This document shows positions 11,901 through 20,763 of a stretch of DNA of 64,000 nt, piece by piece. The stretch spans positions 10,189,798-10,253,797 of the forward strand of contig OX465583.1 of assembly GCA_950022655.1 (NCBI GenBank), given 5' to 3'. Within the stretch, counting starts at the first letter, position 1; each line of letters opens with the position of its first letter. The notes beneath the pieces were generated by a model, which did not search any database, was not told the DNA's origin, and saw only the letters and a program-made list of their open reading frames with translations. The translations under genes and the position numbers were made by a program. The DNA comes from Alentia gelatinosa (Eukaryota > Annelida > Polychaeta > Phyllodocida > Polynoidae).

Positions 11901-12926
11901 ACTGCGGACATCAAGCGCATCATTGCCAACTGCCAACATTGCAATGAAAGGAGACCAACTCAGAGGCGTGAGCCTCTCATGACTACTCCACTTCCACAGG
12001 GACCCTGGCAACGAGTTGCCATGGACTTATGTCAGTTTAAAGGCAAGGACTTCATAGTCATTGTTGATTACTACTCTCGGTGGATCGAAGTTCTTAGCCT
12101 GGGTTCAACCACTAGCCGAGCAGTCGTCAGTCGTGTCAAGGACTGTTTTGCTCGATTTGGGATTCCAAAAGAAGTGGTCAGCGACAATGGTCCTCAGTTT
12201 GTTGCCTCAACTTTTAAGGACTTTGCCGAGCAGTACAACTTCAGCCATGTCACTGTTAGTCCCCACCTGCCATATGCCAATGGGGAAGCTGAACGTGCTG
12301 TTCAGACAGCAAAGCACCTGTTGGACCAGCCAGATCCATGGTTAGCTCTGCTCACGTACCGTGATACACCAATTGCTGCAACTGGGTGTAGTCCATCCCA
12401 GTTGATGATGGGACGCCATCTCAGGACAACTCTTCCAGTATTGCCATCAACACTAGAACCAAGATGGCCTGAACGAGAGACCGTTCTTGAGAAGGATCAA
12501 GCTGTGAAAGCAGCTTATGCCAAGAACTATGATGATCACCATGGTGTGAAAGCATTACCACCCTTGCCAATAGGCCAGAAAGTCACCATCAAGACGGACA
12601 ATGAAAAGGGTTGGTCACAGTATGGTACCGTGAAAACAGCAGCTGACACGCCACGATCGTACATCGTGCAGACACCTTCTGGTGTGAAACGCAGGAATCG
12701 TCGCCATCTGCAGCCTGCACCTGCAATGCCTATACCTGATATGAAATCTCAAGATATTCTCCGGGAACCAGAACCTGTCCCTGATGCTTCAGTGACTGAG
12801 CCCGTTCCTGAAACACCCCCAGAGAATACTCCAGAGACTGTCAAATTACAGGCCCCGACACCTGTAAAACTGAGACAGTCTACAAGAGTTTCATGCAAAC
12901 CAAAAAGGCTTATTGAAAACTGCTGA
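8997..12926 (+). CDS. Gag-Pol polyprotein of the gypsy element
   Basis: A single 1309-residue frame. The N-terminal 225 residues are a gag-like helical region. Zinc-knuckle cysteines follow, with one clean CX2CX4HX4C (CQNCKRVGHFASVC, from residue 254) and one diverged knuckle before it. The aspartic protease carries DSGA near residue 316. The reverse transcriptase includes FSSLDAASGFYQIPL near 512 and the catalytic YMDD at 575-578. RNase H begins around FVSADASSYG near 720. The integrase has an HHCC zinc domain (His near 945, CQHC near 978) and the DDE residues near 1008, 1062 and 1097 (MDLC, SDNGPQF, NGEAER). No stop or frameshift was seen. Gag and Pol lie in one frame, so no frameshifting is needed. 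The ATG at 8997 is the first in-frame Met after the leader. Confidence 0.97.
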   Translation: MPKYETPKSFTFDKPTAWPEWKQRYERFRKIEKIDKEDGDLQVDSLIYCMGPEAENIFKSFQFDARPTATQDVPNPVDPKEDYDTVKKFDAYFVPKRNTIHERTKFYQRTQQAGESTEVFVRNLREMSAYCDFGEKQDEHICDRLISGMLDREMSEKLQLEQDDLSLTTAVTRARHSELVKSQNTSAADVSFVKKDASQGRHHHKSGKQSFKRYEKSSQGQASKQSGSKPKCGQCGYIHRSSNKDACPAIGKTCQNCKRVGHFASVCRSKVQEVSETASACSRDLFFGAVTCDDSDPAWKVSLDIVGDNWVTFKIDSGADVSVMSYTDYLRLKPRPKLKDVTTNLSSPGGPLDCKGQFITTTKFKGTKYNFRILVIENDVECLLGRGVATRMGLITHIDSVESIGRLKTDPVKILLHEGAEPVALTVARRIPFPLMGKVKEELDRLVKSGVIREITKPTPWCAPMVPILKKTGKVRLCVDLKKLNANVRRERFVLPTLDDLTSRLAGATMFSSLDAASGFYQIPLDDASQELTTFITPFGRYCFRRLPFGISSAPEIFMRKMLEVLDGLPGIFVYMDDILVYGKDAKEHDDRLASVLDRLKHMGLKLNKEKCSFRQTELKFLGHHISKDGISADNDKVAAIQNMPAPTSVTQLRQILGMVHYLGSYVPELHVITRPLNDLLKSDSVWCWDKPQQQAFEEIKTRISSTPILAYYDVTKPTFVSADASSYGLGGVLLQEQNQQMRPIAYCSRTLTSAEQRYAQIEKECLASVWACEKFDRYLCGLESFRIFTDHKPLVPLINDKDLDNVPLRCQRLLMRLMRYNATAKHVPGKEMYVSDALSRSPVSHDTSTTAADVDLHVQAVESTFPASSEKKCDLKQATQEDPVLRAAAMYTLTGWPRYIKDVPDNLKSLYSHRSLLSVVDGLLVYCSRIVVPESMRAEILERIHEGHQGITKCLERAQLGVWWPGQTADIKRIIANCQHCNERRPTQRREPLMTTPLPQGPWQRVAMDLCQFKGKDFIVIVDYYSRWIEVLSLGSTTSRAVVSRVKDCFARFGIPKEVVSDNGPQFVASTFKDFAEQYNFSHVTVSPHLPYANGEAERAVQTAKHLLDQPDPWLALLTYRDTPIAATGCSPSQLMMGRHLRTTLPVLPSTLEPRWPERETVLEKDQAVKAAYAKNYDDHHGVKALPPLPIGQKVTIKTDNEKGWSQYGTVKTAADTPRSYIVQTPSGVKRRNRRHLQPAPAMPIPDMKSQDILREPEPVPDASVTEPVPETPPENTPETVKLQAPTPVKLRQSTRVSCKPKRLIENC

Positions 12927-13223
12927 ACTTGTTAGATTGTCTTACTAAATGTCCTATATACATATATCTTTAACAAACATTTTCCTTTCAGGATTATGAG
13001 AGACTTTTAAAGTGTCATTTCTATTATGAGTAATACTCAAGTGTCCTTTAGTTTCAGAAATCGCAAAGACTTTGCTACAGACAAAGGACTGTCATATATA
13101 ACGTAGCCTCTAGTTTATTCATTATAAACTGTCTAGTTATACATATCTAGTATAGATAAAGAAAAGTCAAATAACCAGTATTGTTCCAACTTGCCAAAGA
13201 CTTTACAGTATTTTCTATATCTC

Positions 13224-13236
13224 AAAAGGGGGGAGA
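13224..13236 (+). promoter_or_regulatory. Polypurine tract
   Basis: AAAAGGGGGGAGA abuts the first base of the 3' LTR, the position where plus-strand DNA synthesis is primed in LTR retrotransposons. Confidence 0.9.
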
Positions 13237-13385
13237 TGTCATATTATTGTTTTGTGTTGTGAGACCTTACAGCTATGTTGTGAAACCGAAACTAGGGGAA
13301 TACACACACTGCATTCTACAGCATCATGGTGTCAGTCTTCTTCCTTCCTCACTCCCACAAATAAGACAAAATACAGCACCCAACA
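13237..13385 (+). repeat. 3' LTR
   Basis: 149 bases with the same sequence as the 5' LTR, followed by the target duplication GGCCA at 13386-13390. Confidence 0.96.
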
Positions 13386-13514
13386 GGCCATACCCGCTCT
13401 TTAACTTTAGATTTAAATGAATTATGGGTATATATATATACATATGGGTAGATATATTCCATTTAAACACCTAAATCAAGAGTCGCCCAGAAGTCCAGGT
13501 AAAAAACATGAGGT

Positions 13515-13635
13515 GGTACCATCAGTCTAGGCAAGTGGTGCCATTAGTCCATGCACGGGTGCCATCCGTCCAGGTAAAACTGAAAAGAGGTGCCATCAGT
13601 CCAGGTGCCATCGGTCCGTGGTGCCATCGGTCCAT
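13515..13635 (-). repeat. Short tandem repeat of GGTGCCATCAGTCC
   Basis: Five or six copies of the inverse of the 8290-8420 unit. The two arrays face each other across the gypsy insertion. Confidence 0.7.
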
Positions 13636-13659
13636 AGGCTCTAACGACAAAGTCGCTGG

Positions 13660-13862
13660 GTTTTTTTTCAATTTTCTTCTGTAAAACAAAGATGATATTG
13701 ATTGAGCCTCATTCACACCAATAAAACTGGTTTGAACCTCTCCAAAGACCATCAGCCCTATCCTGTTGCCGAAACGATGTGTTTTCCACATTTTCTCGGA
13801 AGCAGACATTTCCACATAAAAGATATTTCCACTTTCATTTATGATCATATCTGACATCCCTG
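13660..13862 (-). repeat. Dispersed GATGTCAG-family repeat
   Basis: Reverse copy whose outer end reads CTGACATCCCTG at about 13851-13862. It shares GAGCCTCATTCACACCAAT and GATGTGTTTTCCACATTTTC with the copy at 6675. CAGGGATGTCAG ends are typical of hAT-like termini; an 8-base target duplication was not confirmed. Confidence 0.65.
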
Positions 13863-13956
13863 TATATATGTGTAGAGAGCGCCACGATATTAAGTGCTAT
13901 TTTCACCGGCACGATTTTATTTATCTTATTTTATTTTTGCCTGGCAGGGCTGGGCC

Positions 13957-14136
13957 GCACATAGGGACAGAGTGAACTAGAATTAGGCTTGGAGACTGAA
14001 GTGCCACGAGAGTAAGAATCTCATGGAGAGCAAAGTCGAACTTGCTATTCGTTCTACAGTTAGTTTTTCTTTTATCTTATGATTTATGTTTAGCCATAGC
14101 AGCAACAGGATTTAGTACTGTAGTTTTATGATCTCA
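13957..14136 (+). repeat. Dispersed repeat, second copy
   Basis: Direct copy of 8040-8230, interrupted at 14137 by the TIR element that follows; text resembling the remainder (CTGAGATC, GAGATCAGTCTCTGAGAC) resumes near 14611. Confidence 0.65.
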
Positions 14137-14606
14137 TTCTCCGATCCGACTGGACACCCCCGGTTCAAAATACACGCAAATTCAGCTGACAACGGAGCGA
14201 TCCGCCATCTTGCTGGTGAATACAAAGCGCTGTCAGAGTCTAAAATGGCAAAAAACTATATTAATCGACCTTCTCCTGTGCATTATGTACATGTAATAGT
14301 TGAAATGGGATTATTAACATTATTCAGACAACTCGAAGAAAATCGCTTGTTTCGACGATTTGTTGACATCATGTTTGTAGTCTAAACTGGGGCTACCACA
14401 TAATCATTTGATCTGAAATTGCGAGGGAAGTCTGATTTTGTCAGGAGAAATTCTTTAGAAGTACTTAAAACATCCTCACACCTTAAAAAAGTATCATAAA
14501 TGGACGTCCGAATGGTCCCATAGAGTTAGCATTGTGGAGGTGCTTCTCGCAAAATGGCCGCCCAGGTGGTTCGTAGCGCCACCTACTTCCAGGCCGGATC
14601 GGAGAA
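14137..14606. mobile_element. TIR element, termini ATTCTCCGATCCG
   Basis: ATTCTCCGATCCG at 14137 and CGGATCGGAGAATT at 14593-14606 are inverted. The element sits within the older repeat, whose related copies at 8216 and 22640 lack it. The interior holds a short open frame (14128-14385) with no recognisable domain; not called as a gene. Confidence 0.6.
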
Positions 14607-14779
14607 TTACCCTGAGATCCCTGCCTGAGATCAGTCTCTGAGACAACGACACTACATTGTTGACTACAAGTCATGGACAACATAGTCGACTAGCACTCGG
14701 GAACAAGCAGAGACAGATCACTGCACTTCTCTGCAGTATCACGCTGGGCTTCCGGAAACAAAGAAACAGAATATAGAAA

Positions 14780-14916
14780 GACATGGTTAGTGTGTCTGAA
14801 TGGAATCTGTTCAGAGATATTTTGGCCAGAAATACTCACGGAATTCGAAGAATGAGGTGAGTATTTCTGACCAAAATATCGAGGAACAGATGGAATTCAG
14901 ACACACTCACTATGTC
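14780..14916. repeat. Foldback hairpin, GACATGGTTAGTGTGTCTGA arms
   Basis: Arms GACATGGTTAGTGTGTCTGA and TCAGACACACTCACTATGTC close a roughly 137-base hairpin with GAATTCGAAGAATGAG near the centre. A near-identical copy is at 38171-38307. Confidence 0.8.
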
Positions 14917-14918
14917 TT

Positions 14919-15232
14919 TTTATTATTATATACCTAGAAATCATTAAGAATACCATTCGACAACTCACTAAATAGGAGAATGAGTGGTTACGTGGTACAC
15001 TGGGTAGTATTATATATATTACGCCACAGTGTGAACGAATGAAATCATTACTACTCGGGCATAAACCTGAGACATTCGTGCACCGGTATATAATAATATA
15101 CTTGCGCACACTTACTGGTCAGCTGTACGGATTCTGTTCTGCACACTGTACAAACTAATAGATCGTGCACTCCGTACCACGTGACTTTTAGTAAAATGGC
15201 GTTTTTAATGATTTCTAGGTACATGATAATAA
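14919..15232. repeat. TIR unit next to the hairpin, TACCTAGAAATCATTA termini
   Basis: TACCTAGAAATCATTA near 14930 and its inverse TAATGATTTCTAGGTA near 15207 bound a 310-base unit lying between two hairpins (14780-14916 and 15236-15373). This is the same unit-plus-hairpin plan seen in the TATC-type elements. A partial copy follows the hairpin at 38307. Confidence 0.65.
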
Positions 15233-15235
15233 GGA

Positions 15236-15373
15236 GTCATAGTGAGTGTGTCTGAATAATGTTCGTTACTTGTTGTTTTTGGTCGGAAGTATGCAACTCG
15301 TTCTATAAACTCGTTGCATATTTCCTACGCGAAACAACTCGGTACATATTTCATTCAGCCACACTAACTATGC
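15236..15373. repeat. Foldback hairpin, GTCATAGTGAGTGTG arms
   Basis: Outer arms ATAGTGAGTGTGTCTGAAT and ATTCAGCCACACTAACTAT; inner arms GCAACTCGTTC and its near inverse. About 100 bases of it (GTTTTTGGTCGGAA to AGCCACACTAAC) recur at 15928-16021 inside the duplicated exon region. Confidence 0.7.
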
Positions 15374-15385
15374 CTCCCTATAGGG

Positions 15386-15760
15386 GACATAGCCATTGTT
15401 AGTTCATGAAGCAGTCACTAGGTGGCTAGCAGTATTGCAGGCCCCTTTGGGGGACATATCTATATTCTAGCTCTTTGTTCTTACGAAATTCAACTGCCTT
15501 TCAATGTTTTACCAAGGTTCCCTTGACTCTCTACACTAATCCCAGAGCAGGATGAAATAATGATTAAACCCAGGACATAATATTTTACACATGGAACACT
15601 TTATATACATATGTGAGCAAGGCTAGAGTTGTGACACTTCCCAATTATCGCTCACTTCTTTTGCACCTCCATTAGTGAAGAACACCCACTTTTTCACCTC
15701 CATTCGTGAAGAACACCTACTCAGGGGGCGTCATGGCAGCCCCCATGGCTCATAGGCTAT
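15386..15760. other. Non-coding stretch before the duplicated exon
   Basis: No exon was seen. CACCTCCATTxGTGAAGAACACC occurs twice (near 15665 and 15697) as a local duplication. Confidence 0.35.
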
Positions 15761-15888
15761 ATGCCGTATATTACTTGTTTCTGTTTTTTTGTTATTTTTT
15801 TTTGGTGTTTTATATATCTATATATATATAACTTGCGGTTTTTTTGTATTGTATTTTTTTATATATATATTACTTTTGTGATGAACAG

Positions 15889-15921
15889 GGGGCGCGGCAG
15901 CCTGAAGACACCCGGGGGGAG
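15889..15921 (+). pseudogene. Partial upstream duplicate of the exon at 16141, with its acceptor
   Basis: The acceptor and first 30 or so bases of the exon at 16141 (GATGAACAG|GGGGCGCGGCAG) are repeated exactly 252 bases upstream. After GGGGGGAGAT the sequence switches to hairpin-derived text. The frame stays open from here through the second copy to the stop at 16278, so use of this acceptor would lengthen the protein by 84 residues, many hydrophobic. It could be a non-functional duplicate or an alternative acceptor. Confidence 0.55.
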
Positions 15922-16140
15922 ATTTTTTGTTTTTGGTCGGAAATATGCAGCTCGTTCTATAAACTCGTTGCGTATTTCCTACACAAAACAACTCGGTACA
16001 TATTTCATTCAGCCACACTAACCATATCTCCCTATATTACTTTTTCTAGGTTTTTTTGTTGTTTTATATATATATATTACTTGCGGTATTTTTGTATGAT
16101 TTTTTTATATATATATATATATTACTCTTGTGATGAACAG

Positions 16141-16278
16141 GGGGCGCGGCAGCCTGAAGACACCCGGGGGGAGATGAAGGACATGGACACGGTCCGCAGG
16201 ATGCAGCAGCGGCAGAGTGAGATGGACAGCTTCAGGAGGGAGGAATCCCTGCAGGGTCGCCGCCCCGCTCTCAACTAG
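16141..16278 (+). CDS. Candidate terminal exon, short coiled-coil-like tail
   Basis: After an acceptor (CTTGTGATGAACAG, AG at 16139-16140) the frame reads GARQPEDTRGEMKDMDTVRR, then a Gln/Arg/Glu-rich helix-like stretch, and ends in QGRRPALN with TAG at 16276-16278. The GC content is far above the flanking TA-rich DNA, which supports coding. It is phase 0 and so could follow either internal donor of the exon at 2537 (after 2934 or 3171), but other exons may intervene or it may belong to another gene. No family is recognised. Confidence 0.5.
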   Translation, partial: GARQPEDTRGEMKDMDTVRRMQQRQSEMDSFRREESLQGRRPALN

Positions 16279-16415
16279 AGACCCCGGCCAGCCGCGCGCA
16301 CCTAAACCAGGATCACGGCATGGGGGTGTCAGGACAGTGTGTACACGCCAGCCTCAGCCTGGGGTAGATGCAATCTATGCCAGCTATTATTGGGAATGTG
16401 CGGCCAGTGTGGTGG

Positions 16416-16830
16416 TCGCAATGTGTGAAAGGTGTATATTTTTTTGTTTCCACAATGTGTGAATGGTGTTTTTTCCCCCTTTTTTTCTTCTAATTTTTTC
16501 ACAATGTGTGAAAGGTGAATTTTTGGTTCCACAATAATGTGTGGAACGTGATTTCCCCCTTTTTTACGCCTTTTTCTCACAATATGAAAGGTGAATGTTT
16601 TTTTCAATAATGTGTGAAAGGTGGATTTTCCCCTGTTTTTTCTCCTTTCTCACAATGTGTGAAAGATAATTTTTTCATCTTTTTTCAACAGTGTGTGAAA
16701 GGTGTATTTCACCTATTTTTTTTCTCCTTTTCCACAATGTGGGAAAGGTGAAATTTTTTTTTAATTCACAATGTGTGAAAGGTGATTTTTTTGGGGGGTC
16801 TATTTTCACAATGTGTGAAAGGTGTGTGAT
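16416..16830 (+). repeat. Degenerate tandem repeat of CACAATGTGTGAAAGGTG
   Basis: Eleven copies of an 18-base core separated by T-rich spacers of variable length, at a spacing of roughly 30-50 bases, end about 550 bases after the stop at 16278. If the exon is real, this lies in its 3' UTR or just downstream. Confidence 0.8.
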
Positions 16831-17069
16831 AGAAGCGGCAGTGCTGGGGGGGGGGGGGACGAGACGGCTACTAGCGGTGTCATACATTCCACAACTGATA
16901 ACAGCTGCAGTGGTTACATGAGTTACGTTACGGCGTATCTTGTCGTTGACCTATTTACGTCTGTGTTTTTTTCATTTTATTTTCCTGTCATTTTATATGG
17001 ACGCTGTTTTCAGCGTGGTCGCCGAGCGCCAGCCAATGTCCCTGCGATGTGCAAGACTCCTACAAACCT

Positions 17070-17216
17070 GGGGCCTGTTGAAGAATCTCGGCTCGTACAT
17101 GTAGACCCTTTTCTGTATGCCAAGGAGACCCAGGGACGATGTGGGCCAACTATATTCAACACTTATGGACGACCTTATGGACGGCTAATACTGTCTTAGC
17201 GAACAAACTTAAAAAT
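17070..17216 (+). repeat. Dispersed repeat starting GGGGCCTGTTGAA
   Basis: Matches 49168-49343 in inverse orientation (GACCCAGGGACGATGTGGG, TTCAACACTTATGGA, ACTGTCTTAGCGA). An open frame crosses it but also exists only because of the repeat; it is not called as a gene. Related starts GGGGCTGTTGAA or GGGGCTGTTCAG occur at 21941 and 54451. Confidence 0.6.
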
Positions 17217-17283
17217 TATCAAACGATGACCCTTGTACGAGGTACTGATATAGAACTGCATCGAGAATCGTATAAATAGACAA

Positions 17284-17395
17284 TACTCCACGAGTTTGGA
17301 TGGGCCGCATTCGTCATGGAGGCGAAGCCGAGTGACGATTACGGGCCATTCAAACGAGTGGAGTTTGGTCTATTTTACGATTCGAGTGTGGTTCT
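17284..17395. repeat. Foldback hairpin, CCACGAGTTTGGATGGGCC arms
   Basis: Arms around 17289-17308 and 17343-17370 are inverted, with the shared loop GAGGCGAAGCCGAGTGA. Flanks (ATAGACAATACTCCACGAG, GGTCTATTTTACGATTC) recall 56930-57050. Confidence 0.65.
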
Positions 17396-17523
17396 GGATT
17401 TATTTCATCCCTTTTTATGACATTAAACATCAAAATTTCACAATAATTAGAATAAGCTTAGCAAATCCATATGACGTCATCTCAAATTCATTACTCCACG
17501 GCCGTGGCGTAGTATAGTCACTA

Positions 17524-17778
17524 TACGGGGGTGATCGTTGAATATTTTTTTCTGGTGTTATTCCTATGGCTAAACTTGTACCAGGGGTGAGATAAAAAAG
17601 AGGGTTTCATGTACGGTCCTAGATTATTCAATGGGCCGCTGGACTTTGATGAGTGTTTGATCTGTGGCCCTGTTCGCCATTTGAGTTTCGAGCATGCAGT
17701 AATATAAGGTGATAGCCGAGTGAATATTCCAACGCGCTCCAAACGAGATGGCGAATGGGGACTCAGACCAAACACGCA
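17524..17778 (+). repeat. Two-module foldback element, GGGGTGAGATA type
   Basis: A short unit ends in GGGGTGAGATA (17584-17594) and is followed by a hairpin whose arms GTTTGATCTGTGGCCC / GGGGACTCAGACCAAAC flank GATAGCCGAGTGAA. The TATCTTAGCC unit begins 16 bases further on. Confidence 0.55.
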
Positions 17779-17793
17779 TATGTTTCTGATTTT

Positions 17794-17915
17794 TATCTTA
17801 GCCTGGAAATAGTTACCTGTTTATCGCTCATTGAGTGTGAGTTACCGTACTCTCAAGCCTGTTTTGTATGAGTTCCTAATGTTAAGCCAATGGACGATTA
17901 TACCAGGCTAAGATA
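17794..17915 (+). repeat. TATCTTAGCCTGG-bounded unit
   Basis: TATCTTAGCCTGG and CCAGGCTAAGATA are inverted ends of a 122-base unit with the core CTAATGTTAAGCCAATGG and a second inner pair around GAGTGTGAGTTACCGTACTC. A partial relative is at 34761-34866. Confidence 0.7.
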
Positions 17916-18538
17916 ATAACCAAGATGTTTGGATACATGTAAAGGGCCCAAATAAGATGGTGAGAGTTTTGTACTGTTTAGCACTTACAAAGGTGACCTG
18001 AGGAATGAGGAGTTTATGCATTCACATGGCTTTGATTTAATTGGGGGGAGGGGGCTGTAGGAAGTGTTGGTGTCAAAACTTGATGTTCCTTGGCCCTATT
18101 TCTAACGTGATTATCTTTGTCCATTTACAAAGGGACCCAAGGTCTGTGATCAAATGAACATTATATTCCCATCGCTCTAGCTTGCTGTCTGTCCGATGGT
18201 TCTTTCATTTCATTCACAGCTGAATCAAATTCATGAAATGCGGAGTGGGTTGTCTTTGTCTTTGTGTCTCTTAAATAATTCATTTTTACAAATTGTTTCA
18301 TTCTTTTAAATGGTCTAGACTTACTAAATTATACAAACAGAGATGCAAGTCTTCTGGCAATTGACGGAAATCTGACCCTTGGGGTTTTTGATGAAAATTG
18401 CATTAAAACATCGATATTTACACAGAGGGAGTGCTGGCATACTCTCCTTAACAGTTTGCGCCCGATCATGGTCGTTGTCGGCAGCTAAAAGGCGGCCCTG
18501 TCTCGCTGGGATCCCCGACAGCTTATGCCGACAGCCTC

Positions 18539-19048
18539 CATACTTGTCTGAGCTCTTGGGATGGAACTAGACTGGCTCCAGTCCCTGCATCCTATGTCTA
18601 CTCTCCTCGCTGGGATACAGGGACTGGTACAATCGGTAATGGTGTTTGATTTCTGGCGCTATATAGCGCCAGTATTTCCAACACTCTCCATACAGATATG
18701 ATGGATACTGGTCAGATATCTGATGGGAGATTGATACCCTCTCACTTTGATCTTAATCGGGTCACAGTCAGGAGTAGGCTAAATTTATTGCTATGACAAC
18801 ACGGGCAGCCAGGGAACTGGAGGAGGGGAGGGGTGAGGGGTAGGAGGAAGTATAGGGTTACAGGGAATGGCTTGGGGCCATAAACAGGAGATTCTGTTCA
18901 TAGTGAACAAGTCTTTGATTCATGGGCCAGTCAGAGAAGGATACGTACTTTAATGAACTTTATTCTGATTGTGATTAATCATTTAATGAATGCTCATAAT
19001 CAAAGACCTGAGCAAGTCTAGGACGGAACCCACTTGGGTTCACTGGAT
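18539..19048 (+). repeat. Dispersed 0.5-kb repeat, uninterrupted copy
   Basis: Inverse of 57062-57850: shared text includes GACTGGTACAATCGGTAAT, CAGGAGATTCTGTTCATAGT and CTTTGATTxATGGGCCAGTCAGAGAAGGAT. Here GGATACAGGGACTGG is continuous; in the other copy a foldback element interrupts this point, so this copy serves as an empty site. Confidence 0.75.
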
Positions 19049-20164
19049 ACCAGAGCGAACGCCTGCCTGAACAAAATTTTTGTTTAATTTTGAGGGTATT
19101 TGATTTCCGACCTTTTGGCCAGTCCTGACTTGCATCCCTGTACAAAATTAAGCCTAAAATTACCTTGAATTTACTAAATTTCCTTTGTTCTGAAAAATAA
19201 TCTAAAACCCACCGGACATTGGTTAGCGGCATCAACAATGAAATCTAATGATGTATACAAATCTGTGCGAGATTGCTGATTGCTGATGATGTTGCATATT
19301 GAATTTTTTTTTTTTTTAATAATTTTTTTTATTAATATTGAGTAAATGCCCGCGACATATGTTACGGTTGTTCTATGATCTGTGTGTATCACGAATCAGA
19401 ATGTAGCAATGCTCATGTTACATTTTTAGGTCTGTCTAAGACAACGATACTTGTTATGTATGTAGTATATAGGAATCACTGACAGAGCCATGGCTGGGCT
19501 CTGACCATGGATATATATATATTGTTAGGCTGCTTCCAGGAGATTTAATATGCACGGTTAATGTTGGTCGGTTTGTATATAGACGTGTTCAATGTCTATG
19601 GGTTGTAAACACATTGATTGTTACTTCAGTGGGATTGACTGTACATACTTGAAGAACTAACCTAGGTAGTTATGCTTACTGCTCCATCGTCATATCAGTC
19701 CCTGTTATAGGGAGCCAAAGTGAACCCGCTACAACCACAGATAGCCGGTCACAAAATACCATTTCCGGATATAGGCGCTCAGTACTTTGACTATGTAGGT
19801 TCGAGATTGTATGTCTCGTTCTCCAATCTTTTAGATCCATATTTTTGCTAAACTGAACAACTGTCATCGTAGTTTCGAAACAGAGTTATGTACAGACGAT
19901 AGAAGTAAACTACACTTCAAAAGTAACAAACAAGACCAAAAACCAAAGTCTAGCCTCAAACCCCCATAGCTTTAGCACTAAGCCTCGTTCTTACTGGCCT
20001 CCGGAAACGTTGTTTTGTAGGTGGGTATCGGTGGTTTCAGCGGGTTCACTTTGGCTCCCTATAGAGACAGAATACGTGGTGGGGAACACGAATGTTATTG
20101 TACATAAACCATGGAGCAAGTCCTCAGTATATTCAACATTCTTAGAGTGCCAGGTCGCCCTTAA
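19049..20164. other. Non-coding stretch
   Basis: AT-rich with a T run at 19305-19317 and a short TA run near 19510. No exon or recognised element was identified. Confidence 0.35.
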
Positions 20165-20759
20165 AGGCATATCGGACAATTTACCTTGAAAAGTAAAACC
20201 CATGTCGTTTTCCTGAAATTTGAATTTGATGAGTTGAAAGTATTGGAGAACACATATCTAAATTAAAAATCGGGGGTCATTGTGCTAGATTTTTTATGTA
20301 GAGATTGGTATGATTATATTATGATAGAATAGAAAATTCTAAAAAGTTGCTATTCACATAGTAAAATGCACGTCTTTTTTTTTTAAGAGCAAATCTTTAT
20401 TTCCAATCTCATGATTCTACACATTTCATTTTAATAAATTATAGGTCACCGTCCTTGCTTTTGAGAGAATTGAAGATAACCATATTTTTCAGTATTTTCT
20501 GTAAAGTTCAATCGATAGTAAATTTGCACAACTCATCGATTGAGTTGGGTCAACCTCTATAATATTCTCTTTTGACTTATTTGGTACTAAAAAAAGTCAA
20601 AGGAACCAGTTTGAATCGATATTAGCAATAATGAAAAAAAAATCGATGAAATCTGGATCCGATTTACACAAATCGGGAGCCCGATTTTTTTCTAGGGAGT
20701 TCCCAAGTATGTATTTAAAAATCACCAGATGGTGCCATTGTGAATTGTAGGATATGCCT
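20165..20759. mobile_element. TIR element with TTAA target duplication
   Basis: TTAA at 20161-20164 and 20760-20763 flank a 595-base element with inverted ends AGGCATATC and GATATGCCT, extended by imperfect pairing (ACAATT). A second copy starts after TTAA at 45208. TTAA target sites are characteristic of piggyBac-like transposases, but the termini are not the usual piggyBac start and no transposase is present. Confidence 0.65.
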
Positions 20760-20763
20760 TTAA

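Larger units (their letters stand above)
8616..13385 (+). mobile_element. Complete Ty3/gypsy LTR retrotransposon, 4770 bp
   Basis: All parts of an LTR retrotransposon are present in order: 5' LTR, tRNA primer binding site, one gag-pol frame, polypurine tract, 3' LTR. The 5-base target duplication GGCCA stands at 8611-8615 and 13386-13390. The two 149-base LTRs read identical and the coding frame is uninterrupted, so the insertion is recent and the copy may be competent. There is no envelope frame. The plan (short LTRs, one Gag-Pol polyprotein of about 1300 residues, 5-base duplication, tRNA-Leu-like primer site) resembles the Steamer-type elements known from bivalves, but clade assignment needs a phylogeny. 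Confidence 0.97.

Noticed and set aside
14128..14385. 85-codon frame inside a TIR element
   Set aside because: Lies within a non-autonomous element; no transposase motif.
16822..17199. 125-codon plus-strand frame
   Set aside because: Overlaps the dispersed repeat that recurs inverted at 49168-49343.
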